Below, one piece after another: positions 8,786 through 18,500 of a stretch of 64,000 bases of DNA. A model generated the notes under the pieces. It was given only the letters and a program-made list of their open reading frames with translations. It did not search any database and was not told the DNA's origin. The DNA lies in contig JBAGRR010000001.1 of NCBI GenBank assembly GCA_036924835.1, forward strand, positions 2,371,001 to 2,435,000. The letters are read 5' to 3'. The DNA comes from Nitrobacteraceae bacterium AZCC 1564. GTDB lineage: Bacteria > Pseudomonadota > Alphaproteobacteria > Rhizobiales > Xanthobacteraceae. Position 1 is the first letter of the stretch. Each line of letters begins with the position of its first letter. The position numbers and the translations under genes are program-made.

Positions 8786-9642
8786 CTGCCCGAGGCGCCG
8801 CCGCCACCGAAGCTGCCTCCGCCTCCGCTAAATCCGCCACCCGAACCGCCGGAGCTTCCCGAGCCCCAACCACCGCCACCGGTACTGTAGCGCCCGCCTC
8901 CGCCGGTGCCCACAGCGTCGCCGATCAATGTGACGAAAAAGGCGATCAGCCCTGCAATCAAGGCCACTGGCAGAACGCCAAGCATAGCCCAAGCGATGAA
9001 GGCAACGCCGCCACCCATCACCAGCGATCCTAGCAATCTACCCAGGATCGCTCTGAGAATTCCGCCAACAACCAAAGCGCCGATGATCAGAACGGGGAGA
9101 AGTTCGCCGAGATTGTCGAAACTTGCACTTGAGTTCGATCTCGGCGTGGGAGCGGGCAGCGGTTCGCCATCGACCACACGCACGATGCGATCGGTTCCGT
9201 CGGTGATTCCCCCGGCGAAGTCATCGGTGCGAAACTTTGGAGTGATGATCTCGTCAATGATCCGTCTTGAGGTTGCGTCGTTCAGCACGCCTTCAAGGCC
9301 ATAGCCGACTTCAATCCGCAGCCGGCGATCATTTTTGGCCACGATCAAAAGCGCCCCATCATCGACTTTCTTTCGCCCGAGCTTCCACTGCTCGACCACG
9401 CGCAGAGAATATTGCTCGATGGTTTCCGGCGCGGTCGTCGGCACGATCAGCACAGCGATCTGAGTGCCTTTGCGGTCCTCGAAATCCTTGAGCTTCCTGT
9501 CGAGGGCGGCAATCTGGTCGCTGCTCAGCGTTCCGGTCTGATCGACCACGCGCCCGGTCAGCGGCGGCACCGCGACCTCGGCCGCGGCGGTCCAAGCCCA
9601 GCACAGCATGAACGCAAGAATGATTGCTCTTGCCACCCTCAT
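8779..9642 (-). CDS. YgcG-family TPM-domain membrane protein with glycine-rich tail
   Basis: 287 residues. There is a signal peptide at the N-terminus (AIILAFMLCWAWTAAAE). The TPM domain covers about 25-160, with VPPLTGRVVDQTGTLS and GYGLEGVLNDATS. Two hydrophobic segments follow (about 180-245), and the C-terminus is almost pure Gly/Ser with a terminal SGRW. The architecture is a periplasmic TPM domain anchored in the inner membrane with a Gly-rich tail, as is usual for partners of LemA. It lies 20 bp downstream of lemA and overlaps the next TPM gene. Confidence 0.92.
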   Translation of the reverse strand: MRVARAIILAFMLCWAWTAAAEVAVPPLTGRVVDQTGTLSSDQIAALDRKLKDFEDRKGTQIAVLIVPTTAPETIEQYSLRVVEQWKLGRKKVDDGALLIVAKNDRRLRIEVGYGLEGVLNDATSRRIIDEIITPKFRTDDFAGGITDGTDRIVRVVDGEPLPAPTPRSNSSASFDNLGELLPVLIIGALVVGGILRAILGRLLGSLVMGGGVAFIAWAMLGVLPVALIAGLIAFFVTLIGDAVGTGGGGRYSTGGGGWGSGSSGGSGGGFSGGGGSFGGGGASGRW

Positions 9643-9662
9643 CGTCGATGCTCGTTGCGCGC

Positions 9663-10295
9663 TTACTTTGCGGGCGCGGGTGTTGGTGCAGGCGATGCCG
9701 GAGCCGGCGAGTTGAAATCAACCTTCGGTGCCGTCGATATCGACTTCTCGTCGTCGACCGTGAAGTTCGCCTTTTCCTTATAGCCAAACGCCATCGCCGT
9801 CAGGTTGTTTGGAAACGTCCGGATGCCAACATTAAAATCCTGCACCGCCTTGATGTAGCGATTGCGCGCCACGGCGATCCGATTTTCAGTGCCCTCAAGT
9901 TGCGCCACCAAATCACGGAACAGCTGATCGGATTTGAGCTGCGGATAGTTTTCCGTCACGACGAGCAAGCGCGACAGCGCCCCGGTCAATTCGCCTTGCG
10001 CTGCCTGGAATTTCTGCATCGCCGCCGGGTCGTTCACGACATCCGGAGTCATCTGCACGCTGCCGACCTTCGCCCGCGCATTCGTGACGCCAAGCAGGAC
10101 ATCTTTCTCCTGCTGCGCAAAGCCTTTCACCGAGTTGACGAGATTCGGCACCAAATCAGCGCGGCGCTGATACTGATTCACCACTTCCGACCAGCCCGAT
10201 TTGACTGCCTCGTCATTCTGCTGGATGGCATTGTATCCGCAATTGGTGAGGCTGAGTGAGGCGAGCGCCGCGAAGACCGTCAAAAGCTTGCGCAT
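9663..10295 (-). CDS. lemA: LemA family protein
   Basis: 210 residues from the ATG at 10295. The N-terminus MRKLLTVFAALASLSLTNCG is a lipoprotein-like signal with a lipobox cysteine. The LemA core follows (YNAIQQNDEAVKSGWSEVVN, RRADLVPNLVNSVKGF) in a four-helix arrangement, then a Pro/Ala-rich tail. It is probably attached to a membrane. Its tight linkage to two TPM proteins is a common conserved arrangement, but the biochemical role is not known. The open frame extends 7 codons further upstream. Confidence 0.93.
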   Translation of the reverse strand: MRKLLTVFAALASLSLTNCGYNAIQQNDEAVKSGWSEVVNQYQRRADLVPNLVNSVKGFAQQEKDVLLGVTNARAKVGSVQMTPDVVNDPAAMQKFQAAQGELTGALSRLLVVTENYPQLKSDQLFRDLVAQLEGTENRIAVARNRYIKAVQDFNVGIRTFPNNLTAMAFGYKEKANFTVDDEKSISTAPKVDFNSPAPASPAPTPAPAK

Positions 10296-10372
10296 GGCTA
10301 TCTCCAAAATAAACAAAGTCGAATGCGACCATACAATGGTCCTGTGTCACTGATCATACACGCTCATGCAGG

Positions 10373-10535
10373 CTAGTGGAGCGGATTTGACGTTCGCTAC
10401 CATGCATGCCGCGAATTTGTGATGCGAACGTCAAAATCCAAAGCTCCACTAGGATTATTTGCTAGTGGTCCTTTGATTCTAACGTTCGCAAGGGTCGCCG
10501 CTGAAACGGGATGCGAACGTTAATCGGACCACTAG
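10373..10535. repeat. Composite CTAG hairpin doublet, family B
   Basis: Hairpins 10373-10452 (ends CTAGTGGAG/CTCCACTAG, stem GGATTTGACGTTCGC) and 10462-10535 (ends CTAGTGGTCC/GGACCACTAG, stem GATTCTAACGTTCGC) are separated by GATTATTTG. Relative to the copy at 1293-1461 both arms of each stem changed A to G / T to C together, so base pairing is kept. It lies just upstream of lemA and just before the SDR remnant. Confidence 0.87.
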
Positions 10536-10559
10536 GTCATCTCGCCCATCTGCATCAAA

Positions 10560-10910
10560 ATTTGTCAGCTTGTTTTAGCAAAATCGATGAAGGCCCGGAG
10601 CTTCTTCCGGACCGACTTCCTTGACGACCAATCCCTCTCGCGGACGCGGCAGGAGATTTCGGACTACGCTGACACCGTCGGAAAGACGCGCAGCATGACA
10701 GCCGACGTCAAGCATGCCCAGCGCGGCGCCCCTTCGAAGCTCGCGTCGGCGATGATGAAGCTGAGCGACGCCAAGACACCCCCGACCCGCCTGCCGTTGG
10801 GCAGCGATACGGTCGCGCATCGAGGCAAGCATGCGCATGTCGAGAAGGAACTTGCTGCATGGCGTGACGTCGCTGCTTCGACCGACTGGGTGGAAGAGAA
10901 GGCCGCGTGA
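10560..10910 (+). pseudogene. C-terminal remnant of a short-chain dehydrogenase/reductase gene
   Basis: The frame ending at 10910 reads FFRTDFLDDQSLSRTR, then DYADTVGKTR, LPLGSDTV and LAAWRDVAASTDW. This matches the last third of classical SDR oxidoreductases (pattern PFRTDF...DYADT.G...PPLRL.LG...W....TD). The Rossmann domain and catalytic Tyr-x-x-x-Lys are absent: upstream is only 24 bp of unrelated sequence and then a hairpin doublet. The remnant is bracketed by doublets on both sides (10373-10535 and 11082-11246). A 107-residue frame is open but is unlikely to be functional. Confidence 0.7.
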
Positions 10911-11011
10911 CACATTAGGTCTTCACAAGGTCTGCGCTCGTTTCACTATTGGATCGCTCTGCGAAACAGCAGCACCTGCTGACGCTAACCGCCTAGCTCG
11001 AACTGGGCACA

Positions 11012-11041
11012 CCTCGCGCAACATGACAGGGTTGCGCGAGG
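11012..11041. terminator. Perfect 11-bp hairpin, possible terminator
   Basis: CCTCGCGCAAC and GTTGCGCGAGG form a perfect inverted repeat around an 8-base loop, followed by only TTT. It lies downstream of the SDR remnant. The short T run makes termination uncertain. Confidence 0.5.
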
Positions 11042-11081
11042 TTTCACTGGAATCATAGTCCTGATGGCTTCAAAGTTCCGA

Positions 11082-11246
11082 CTAGTGTGGTGGTTCAGAA
11101 GTTCGCTCCATTTTTCCGCGGTCCTTCCAGCGAACTTCTGAACCTGAACCACACTAGAAACACAAATTTGCTAGTGTCCTTTCGAATCCAAAGTTCGCTA
11201 CGGAGCGCGCTACACGATGAGGCGAACTTTGGATTCGGGACACTAG
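11082..11246. repeat. Composite CTAG hairpin doublet, family C
   Basis: Hairpins 11082-11157 (stem GGTTCAGAAGTTCGC) and 11171-11246 (stem GAATCCAAAGTTCGC) are joined by AAACACAAATTTG. The outer ends are CTAGTGTGG and GGGACACTAG. The same pair, decayed, is at 56286-56449. It sits directly upstream of the crotonase gene, 24 bp before the ATG, so it may lie within the promoter or leader. Confidence 0.87.
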
Positions 11247-11270
11247 ATCACGCTCGTATTAGGACGGCAC

Positions 11271-12104
11271 ATGAGCAACACAGCAAACAGCATCGACATC
11301 GATACCGGAACTGACGAACTGCTTTGTTCGCTGCGTGATCGCGTTGCCATCATCACGTTGAATCGTCCGCAGGCGCGCAACTCTCTTTCGGATAATCTGA
11401 CTCCCGCCCTGCGAACCATGATCAAGGAGCGCGGTGAAGACCCGAATGTCGGCGCGATTATCATTACTGGCGCCGGCTCAGCCTTCTGCGCTGGCGGTGA
11501 CGTCAAAGGCATGGGTTCAAACAGCAACAAGCAGACATGGTCCTTCGATCAAAAGGTCGAGGATCTGCAGGACCGCCAGCGCCGGCTCACCGGCGCGCTG
11601 ATGTCAGTTCGCAAACCGACCATCGCGGCCCTCCCTGGCCCGGCTGTAGGCGCCGGTCTTTCGCTCGCGCTCGCTTGCGACATCCGTATTGCAGCGGAAT
11701 CAGCGTTCGTGAGCACGGGATATATGCGCGTTGGCCTTAGCGGTGACTACGGCATTGCGTGGCTGCTGACACGGCTGGTCGGTACTGCCCGCGCTCGTGA
11801 GCTGATGTTCCTGTCAGAAAAGATCGACGCTAAACGCTGCGAAGCGATCGGCCTCGTCAATCGCGTGGTGCCTGACGACAGACTGCAAGACGAAACCTTC
11901 GCGATGGCCAAAGCGATGGCCGAGGGCCCGTCCATCGCCTTGCGTTACATGAAGAACAACCTGGACGAAGCGCTGGCCTTCGACTTCAACACCGCGCTCG
12001 ATCATGAAGCCGAGCGGCTTGTGCGCGCGGCGAGCACCGCCGATCATAAAGAAGCAGTGCAGGCTTTCATAGAAAAGCGTAAGCCGAATTTCAGGGGCGC
12101 CTGA
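11271..12104 (+). CDS. Enoyl-CoA hydratase/isomerase (crotonase) family protein
   Basis: 277 residues with the crotonase fold. The oxyanion-hole segments FCAGGDVKGM (about residue 73) and PGPAVGAGLSLALACD (about 123) are present. In my alignment both glutamates used by classic enoyl-CoA hydratase are missing: the usual CELA is SLAL, and the usual PE loop is TGYMRVGLSGDYG. The protein may therefore carry out another crotonase reaction (isomerase, hydrolase or similar) on a CoA thioester. It is convergent with the second thiolase (6 bp apart). Its start is just behind a hairpin doublet. Confidence 0.88.
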   Translation: MSNTANSIDIDTGTDELLCSLRDRVAIITLNRPQARNSLSDNLTPALRTMIKERGEDPNVGAIIITGAGSAFCAGGDVKGMGSNSNKQTWSFDQKVEDLQDRQRRLTGALMSVRKPTIAALPGPAVGAGLSLALACDIRIAAESAFVSTGYMRVGLSGDYGIAWLLTRLVGTARARELMFLSEKIDAKRCEAIGLVNRVVPDDRLQDETFAMAKAMAEGPSIALRYMKNNLDEALAFDFNTALDHEAERLVRAASTADHKEAVQAFIEKRKPNFRGA

Positions 12105-12110
12105 TCTTTC

Positions 12111-13394
12111 CTACGCGGCTTGCAGCAACGCCACCGTGCCTTGGCCACCATCGGCGCAGATGCTGACGATGGCGCGCTGCCCGGACGGCATCGCCGCCAG
12201 TTCCTTCACGGCCTGGCTCAGGATGCGCGCACCTGTTGCCCCGAAGGGATGGCCGATGGCCGTGCTGCCGCCTGTCGGATTCATTCGCTCCCGCGGAAAC
12301 TTGCCGAAGTCGGCAGTGACGCCAGCTTTGTCGCGGATGAATTCCGGACTCTCCAACGCCTTGATGTGGGCCAGCACTTGCGCGGCGAAGGCCTCGTGGA
12401 TCTCCCAAAGATGAATATCGGCATAGGTGAGGCCGTGACGCGCCAGCAGACGTGGAATGGCGTAAGGCGGCGCCATCAAGAGGCCTTCCGTGCGGAAATC
12501 CACCGAGGCGATTTCCCAGTCGATCAATTTGACGCGCGGCGTGTCCGTGGGAAGTTTCTTCAATCCTGCGGATGAGGCAACCCAGATGCTGGACGCGCCG
12601 TCGGTCAGCGGCGAGGAATTGCCTGCAGTGAGAGTGCCCTTGCCGCTGGTGCGATCGAACGCGGGCGACAACCGCGCCAGTTTTTCGAGTGATGTGTCCT
12701 TGCGGGGAATCGTATCCCTGCGCACATCGCCGAACGGGATCACCAGATCGTTGAAGAAACCGCGCTCCCAGGCCGCAACAGCGCGCTGGTGGCTTTCCAG
12801 CGCGATCTGATCCTGCGCCTCGCGCGAGATACTCCAGACCTTCGCGGTAATTTCCGTGTGCTCGCCCATGCTCATGCCCGTGGTGCGATTGCTGACCGCC
12901 GGAATGTAGAGCCGCACGTCGCGTAGCTTGAGATCGATGGCGTGGCTGAGCTTCTGCCCAAGCGAGCGCGCTGATTGAAACTGGCGTACCCAGTTCGACA
13001 GCGACGTCCCCAACCCCAGTTGAACCTGGCTCAGACTGTCGACGCCGCCGACCAGCGCGAGGTTGCGCGCCTCTCCATCGAGCATCCCGGCAGCTTCGAA
13101 CACGCCCATCATGCTGGTCGAGCACGCCATGACGGTAGAGTAAGCCGGGACCGTTGCGTCGACGCCGGCATCCATCAGGATTTCCCGTGCGATATTGCTC
13201 CAGGTGAGATTCGGGACCACGTTACCCCAGACCGCGAAGTCAGGCTTACCGCCGTTCAGTTGTCCGACCATGTGTTTCGCGACCGGGACTGACAGCGCGA
13301 TCGCATCGGCGCCGCTCAACGGTCCATCGACCTTGGCGAAGGGCGTGCGGACACCTGAGGCCAGCCAGATTTCGGTTTTTGCGGCTTGCGCCAT
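12111..13394 (-). CDS. Acetyl-CoA C-acyltransferase (FadI-like thiolase)
   Basis: 427 residues, longer than the first thiolase and closer to the FadI / trifunctional beta-subunit type. The nucleophile is C91 in VMACSTSM. The histidine is in STAIGHPFGATGAR and the second cysteine in SICADGGQG near the C-terminus. It performs the last step of beta-oxidation. No FadJ-like hydratase/dehydrogenase is adjacent; the only neighbour is the convergent crotonase. There is no clear promoter in the 127 bp upstream. Confidence 0.93.
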   Translation of the reverse strand: MAQAAKTEIWLASGVRTPFAKVDGPLSGADAIALSVPVAKHMVGQLNGGKPDFAVWGNVVPNLTWSNIAREILMDAGVDATVPAYSTVMACSTSMMGVFEAAGMLDGEARNLALVGGVDSLSQVQLGLGTSLSNWVRQFQSARSLGQKLSHAIDLKLRDVRLYIPAVSNRTTGMSMGEHTEITAKVWSISREAQDQIALESHQRAVAAWERGFFNDLVIPFGDVRRDTIPRKDTSLEKLARLSPAFDRTSGKGTLTAGNSSPLTDGASSIWVASSAGLKKLPTDTPRVKLIDWEIASVDFRTEGLLMAPPYAIPRLLARHGLTYADIHLWEIHEAFAAQVLAHIKALESPEFIRDKAGVTADFGKFPRERMNPTGGSTAIGHPFGATGARILSQAVKELAAMPSGQRAIVSICADGGQGTVALLQAA

Positions 13395-13521
13395 CGGACC
13401 ACTCCCGGATCAAAACGCCGTCAGCGGCGCGTTTGAATCCTAGTCGATCCGACCGATCACACACAAGCAGGCAGGGCTCTCGAGCCGAGCGCACCCTGTC
13501 AAAAAATCACGAAGGCCATCA

Positions 13522-14163
13522 TCAGGCAACGGATAATGCGGTGAGCGTCAATTGATCGATGATCGCCGCGTGCTTCGAGCTCTCACACCGAAGGTCCGCA
13601 TGCCCGCGCTGCAGAACCTTTTCGAGCCGGACCTGCCGCCAATCATACGGAGCCGGCATAAAATCGTATCCCGATTTACGCGCAAGCCCGATCATTTGTT
13701 CATTGTTGCGGAAGGTCTCGCCAACCGCACGAACAGCACCGAGCGCAGCCGATCGGCATTCAAGATTGGCCAGCATTGTTGATCCGATTCCTCGCCCTTG
13801 CCAGGCATCGCCGATCGATAGTCCAAATTCACCGCCGCGCGAAGTCGCATCGTAGCTATAGCGCGCCTCACCGACGACGGTGCTCATACCATCAACTTTC
13901 ATTTCGGCAATCACCGCGAAGCGGCTGTTCTCACCCACGCGAAGGGTCTTATCGAGCTCCAACGGGGACAACTCGCTCGCTGCTCCCATCAGACGATTGT
14001 AACGCGACCGCGGCGACAACGACCGGAAATAAGACTGGAGAGCATCACCATCTCCCAAGGTAACAAATCGGATGATCAATGTTTCTCCGGTTCGCAGCCG
14101 GACGACATCGGTAAACCTGCCAAGCGCACTTAAACTGACTTGGTTTGTGCTGAAGGCCACCAT
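13522..14163 (-). CDS. GNAT family N-acetyltransferase
   Basis: 213 residues. The acetyl-CoA binding segment lies around residue 120-150 (GLSIGDAWQGRGIGSTMLAN, i.e. Q/R-x-x-G-x-G/A). The N-terminal part has RYNRLMGAASELSPLELDKT, found in a common group of GNAT proteins that also occur as domains in acyl-CoA ligase-like acetyltransferases. The substrate is unknown. It lies 45 bp after the DUF1127 gene on the same strand and could be co-transcribed with it. Confidence 0.88.
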   Translation of the reverse strand: MVAFSTNQVSLSALGRFTDVVRLRTGETLIIRFVTLGDGDALQSYFRSLSPRSRYNRLMGAASELSPLELDKTLRVGENSRFAVIAEMKVDGMSTVVGEARYSYDATSRGGEFGLSIGDAWQGRGIGSTMLANLECRSAALGAVRAVGETFRNNEQMIGLARKSGYDFMPAPYDWRQVRLEKVLQRGHADLRCESSKHAAIIDQLTLTALSVA

Positions 14164-14208
14164 TTGATCGCTCTTTCCCGGATAGGGGCCAGCTTTTCGG
14201 TGTGCAGG

Positions 14209-14418
14209 TCATGCCCGCCAGAACGGCTTATTCGCTTCGTATTCGTAGTCCGACCAGCTCGCGCCGATGTCGTGGAAGTCACGATCGCTCATGCGGGCCA
14301 ATTCGACCCGATACTGATAGCGGTAGCGCCATTTCCGCAGGATATCGGCGATGGAAGACACCGGATGCGCAGTATTCGGATGATGATTTGTCATCGCTTC
14401 GCTGCTGCAAACAGACAT
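14209..14418 (-). CDS. DUF1127 small protein
   Basis: 69 residues from the ATG at 14418, which follows a strong AGGAGG. The upstream ATG at 14478 is therefore unlikely. The C-terminal half is the DUF1127 motif: WRYRYQYRVELARMSDRDFH, then DIGASWSDYEYEANKPFWRA. Proteins of this family are small, Arg-rich and Rhizobiales-abundant; some bind RNA and affect phosphate or carbon metabolism. A divergent GcvA-type LysR gene shares its promoter region, a common arrangement for DUF1127 genes. Confidence 0.9.
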   Translation of the reverse strand: MSVCSSEAMTNHHPNTAHPVSSIADILRKWRYRYQYRVELARMSDRDFHDIGASWSDYEYEANKPFWRA

Positions 14419-14469
14419 TTTCGCCTCCTGAGTTAACTCGACGGTGCCCAATATCTGCGGCATAAAGCA

Positions 14470-14515
14470 GCTTGACAAACGACAGCTTGTCTTCTGTTAT
14501 ATGAGATATTCTCAT
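14470..14515. promoter_or_regulatory. Divergent promoter / probable LysR operator
   Basis: The 115-bp gap between DUF1127 and the LysR gene contains the perfect interrupted palindrome ATGAGATATTCTCAT (14501-14515). A TTGACA at about 14472 lies upstream. Position and symmetry suit a binding site for the adjacent LysR protein. This is inference; no footprint consensus is matched. Confidence 0.5.
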
Positions 14516-14533
14516 GTATTGAGTCCCGGGCCG

Positions 14534-15475
14534 ATGATCGCAAGGCTGCCATCGCTGAATGGGCTGCGCGCTTTTGAGGCGGCCGCACGGCATTTGAGCT
14601 TCACACTTGCGGCCCAGGAGCTGAACGTCACCCAGACGGCGATCAGCCATCAAATCAGGCGGCTGGAGGAAGAGCTCGGCATTCGCCTGTTCATTCGTCA
14701 GAACCGGTCACTGGCGCTGACGCCGCGAGCCATCGAATATCTCCCCGGAATCCGCGCCGCCTTTCAAGATCTGCGCTCGGCCACCGATCGTCTGCTGCGC
14801 AATGACAACGATCGCGTTTTGACGGTCAGCACGCTGACCTCGTTTGCAGTGAAGTGGCTGATGCCAAGGCTGCGAGACTTCCAGGAAAAACATCCGGACA
14901 TCGATGTCCGGATCACGACCTCCATCGAGCTCGTCGATTTTCGCAAGGACAATGTCGACGCTGCAATCAGGTTCGGCCGCGGTCACTGGCCGGACCTTCG
15001 GGCCGACTGGCTGATGGCCGAGCATCTGTTTCCCGTGTGCAGCCCGGCGTTGCTCAAGGGAAAGCAGGCTCTCCGGCGGCCGGAGGATTTGTCGCGCGTC
15101 ACCCTGCTGCACACCAGTGCGCATGATGACTGGCGATTATGGCTCACCGCGGCCGGCCTGCTGCCTGGACTTTCACAACATCGGAGCCTGACATTTGACC
15201 TCGCCTTTATGACAATCCAGGCCGCGATCGACGGCATCGGCGTAGCCATGGGCCAAACAGCCTATGTTGCGGACGACATTGCCAAAGGACGCCTTGTCAT
15301 TCCCTTCGACATCACCATGCCTGCCGACGCGGGCTTCTACATCGTTGCACCGCAGGGCAAGGCGACGACGCCGAAAATCAATGCGTTCCGCGACTGGCTG
15401 ATCACCACCGTGGGAAATGAACGAAGCGCTCAGTCGACCCAAAATCATTCAAGAAAACGGGCATCGCTCGCCTGA
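14534..15475 (+). CDS. LysR family regulator (GcvA-like)
   Basis: 313 residues from the ATG at 14534; the open frame extends to 14444 but the conserved start is MIARLPSLNGLRAFEAAARH. The winged HTH (residues 1-65) shows SFTLAAQELNVTQTAISHQI, characteristic of the GcvA subgroup. The effector domain follows (TVSTLTSFAVKWLMPRLRDF, AAIRFGRGHWPDL). It is divergent from the DUF1127 gene with a palindrome in between, so it probably controls that gene and itself. It is convergent with the RND efflux operon. Confidence 0.92.
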   Translation: MIARLPSLNGLRAFEAAARHLSFTLAAQELNVTQTAISHQIRRLEEELGIRLFIRQNRSLALTPRAIEYLPGIRAAFQDLRSATDRLLRNDNDRVLTVSTLTSFAVKWLMPRLRDFQEKHPDIDVRITTSIELVDFRKDNVDAAIRFGRGHWPDLRADWLMAEHLFPVCSPALLKGKQALRRPEDLSRVTLLHTSAHDDWRLWLTAAGLLPGLSQHRSLTFDLAFMTIQAAIDGIGVAMGQTAYVADDIAKGRLVIPFDITMPADAGFYIVAPQGKATTPKINAFRDWLITTVGNERSAQSTQNHSRKRASLA

Positions 15476-15551
15476 GCAACGAGCGCATGGGCTCTTTCTC
15501 GCGCAGCTTTGTTGCGGGGCTTCGTCGTGTGTGTTTCGAAGTGCGTCTGAG

Positions 15552-18500
15552 CTACGCCGTAACCGATTTCGCCCGCTTCTTTCCGCTTGCGCGCCATTCC
15601 TCGAACCACTGCACAACGACGAAGAACGCCGGTACAAATAAGACGGCGAGGCATGTCGAGGCCAACATACCACTGAACACAGTGATGCCGATTGATTTGC
15701 GAGCGCTGGCACCGGCTCCAGTCGCGAGGACCAGCGGTACGACGCCGAGGATGAATGCAAAGGATGTCATCAAGATGGGACGAAACCGCGCCCGCGCGGC
15801 TTCGACGGCCGATTCCAACAACGGCTTGCCATCGCGGACGCGCAATTCGCGCGCCACTTCTACAATCAGAATGGCGTTCTTTGCAGAAAGTGCGATCAGA
15901 AGAATCAAGCCAATCTGCACATAGAGGTTGTTGTCGATCCGCAGAGCCGTCAGCACGAACGTTGGTCCAAGCAATGAGAGCGGCACCGCAAGAATAACGG
16001 AGATCGGCGCGTACCAGCTTTCATATTGCCCGGCAAGAACGAGATAGACCAGCAACAAGGCCAGGCCGAACGTAAAGTAGATCTGGTTGCTGACGATTTT
16101 TTCCTGATACGACATCGCCGTCCACTCGTAGCTCGTCCCCGGCGGAAGCGTTTTGGCTGCGATCTGCTCCATGAGCGACATGGATTGACCAGAGCTGAAG
16201 CCTTGCGCGGGCAATCCGATCACGGTCGAAGACGGATAGAGATTGTAGAGGCTGATCAGCGAAGGACCGACTGTGGGCGTAATCTTTGCGATGGTCCCGA
16301 GCGGGATCATGTCTCCGTGCTGATTGCGTACCGTCATGTTCTCGATGTCCCTCAGGCGCAACCGGTAAGGTGCATCCGCCTGCGCGTAAATCTGGAATGT
16401 CCGCCCGAATTTGTTGAACTGGCTGACGAACGTCGATCCCAGATAAGCAGCGAGGGCCGAGAACACCTGATCCGTCGAGACTTGCATCGTCTGGATCTTG
16501 ATACGATCAACTTCGACATTGAATTGCGGCACCATCGCACGGAACGGCGAACTCACCCGTTGCAATGAGCTTTGCGTCTGGGCGTTGGCGACGACCGCAT
16601 TGGTGATGGTCTGCAGTTTGGCATAATCGGAACTGCCGTCGCGCAGCTCGATCTGCATGGCAAATCCGGCCGCGTTTCCGATGCCCTGGATCGGTGGCGG
16701 CGGCAGGACGATCACCCGCGCTTCGGGGATCTCAGCCAGTGACTGGTTCAGGCCAACCACCAGCGAGCGCAGATCCTGACCGGGGCCACGCTCGCTCCAA
16801 TCTTTCAGCACCAGGTAGGCGACGCCGGCATTCGCAAGGCTTGCGCTGTTGTCGAGGGCGGAGATTCCGGCGATGCCGAGCACGTGCCCAACGCCCGGCG
16901 TTTTGCCGGATATCTCGCTGACGCGATCCATGACGCTTTGGGTACGATCAAGGGACGCGCCATCGGGCAACTGCACGGCCGCAAGAAGATAGCCTTGATC
17001 TTCGATCGGCAAAAATCCGGTCGGCACGCGGGACAGGCCGTAACCGCCGACACCAATCAGAGCTAAGGCAACAATCACAGATATGCCGCTATGGGCGACA
17101 AGACGCTGGATGAAATTGGCGTAGCCGCGCTCGATCCGCGCGTAGATCGCATTGAATCCGCGATAAAACCAATTGCGCTGTTCCGGCGGCACGGCAGGCC
17201 GCAGCCAAAGAGCACATTGCGTAGGTTTCAAGGTCGCTGCATTGATCGCGCTAATCAATGCTGTTGCGGCGATCACCAACGCAAACTGCGCATAGATGCG
17301 CCCCGTCAGACCTGGCAGGAACGCCGCTGGCAAGAACACCGACACAAGCACGAGGGTGATGCCGATGATCGGGCCAAAGAGCTGATCCATCGCGCTGATG
17401 GCGGCCTGCGGGCCGGACATTCCCCGCTCGATATTGTGCGCAGCCCCTTCGACCACGACGATGGCATCGTCCACCACGATGCCAATAGCGAGAATGATCG
17501 CAAACAGGGTCGAAAGATTGATGGTGAAGCCGAGCGCAGCCATGGCCGCGAACGCGCCGATAATGGTGACCGGTACAGTAGTCGCCGGCACCAGCATGGC
17601 CCGCCAGTCCTGCAGGAACACCAGGATCACGATCAACACCAACAACGCCGCCTCGATCAGCGTTTTGTAGACTTCGTTGATCGATGCTTTGACGAACTTG
17701 GTGGTATCGAACGGAATGTCGTAAGCGACTCCTTGCGGAAAACTCTTCGCAAGTTCGGCCATCTTGCCCCTGACTTCGCCCGCGACGTCGATGGCGTTGG
17801 CACCAGGCGACTGGAATACGCCGATGCCGGTTGCCGGGCGTTTGTCGAGTGAGAAGACCTGGCTGTAAGTCTGCGCACCCAGTTCAACTCGACCAACATC
17901 GCGCAGACGCGTGACATCGCCCGCATTGCCGGTTTTGACGATAATATCGGAGAACTGATCGACGTCGTCGAATCGGCCTTTCACATTCAATGTGTATTGA
18001 AACGCTTGTCCACCCGGCGTGGGCGGCATGCCGACCTGCCCGGCAGTGACCTGCTGGCTCTGCTGCTGCACAGACTGAATCACATCCTGCGGCATCAAGC
18101 CCCTTGCCTGAAGCTTGTCCGGATCGAGCCACAGGCGCATGGAATACTGGCCTGCACCGAACACCGCGACATTGCCCACGCCCGGCAAGCGCGCGAGTTC
18201 GTCCTTGAGATTGATCGTGGCGTAGTTGCTCAAGTAAAGGCTGTCGCGCTGGGAATCGGATGACGTCAGGGTTACAAACAACAGGATTGCGGTGGACCGC
18301 TTCTGAACCGTCACTCCCTGGGTCTGCACTGCCTGCGGCAGAGAAGACAACGCGCTCGATACCCTGTTCTGAACCAGCACCTGCGCGAAATTAAGATCGG
18401 TGCCGATCTTGAACGTGACAGTGAGCGTGTAGCTGCCGTCTGCGGCGCTATAGGACTGCATGTAAAGCATGTCCTCGACGCCGTTTACCTGCTGCTCGAT

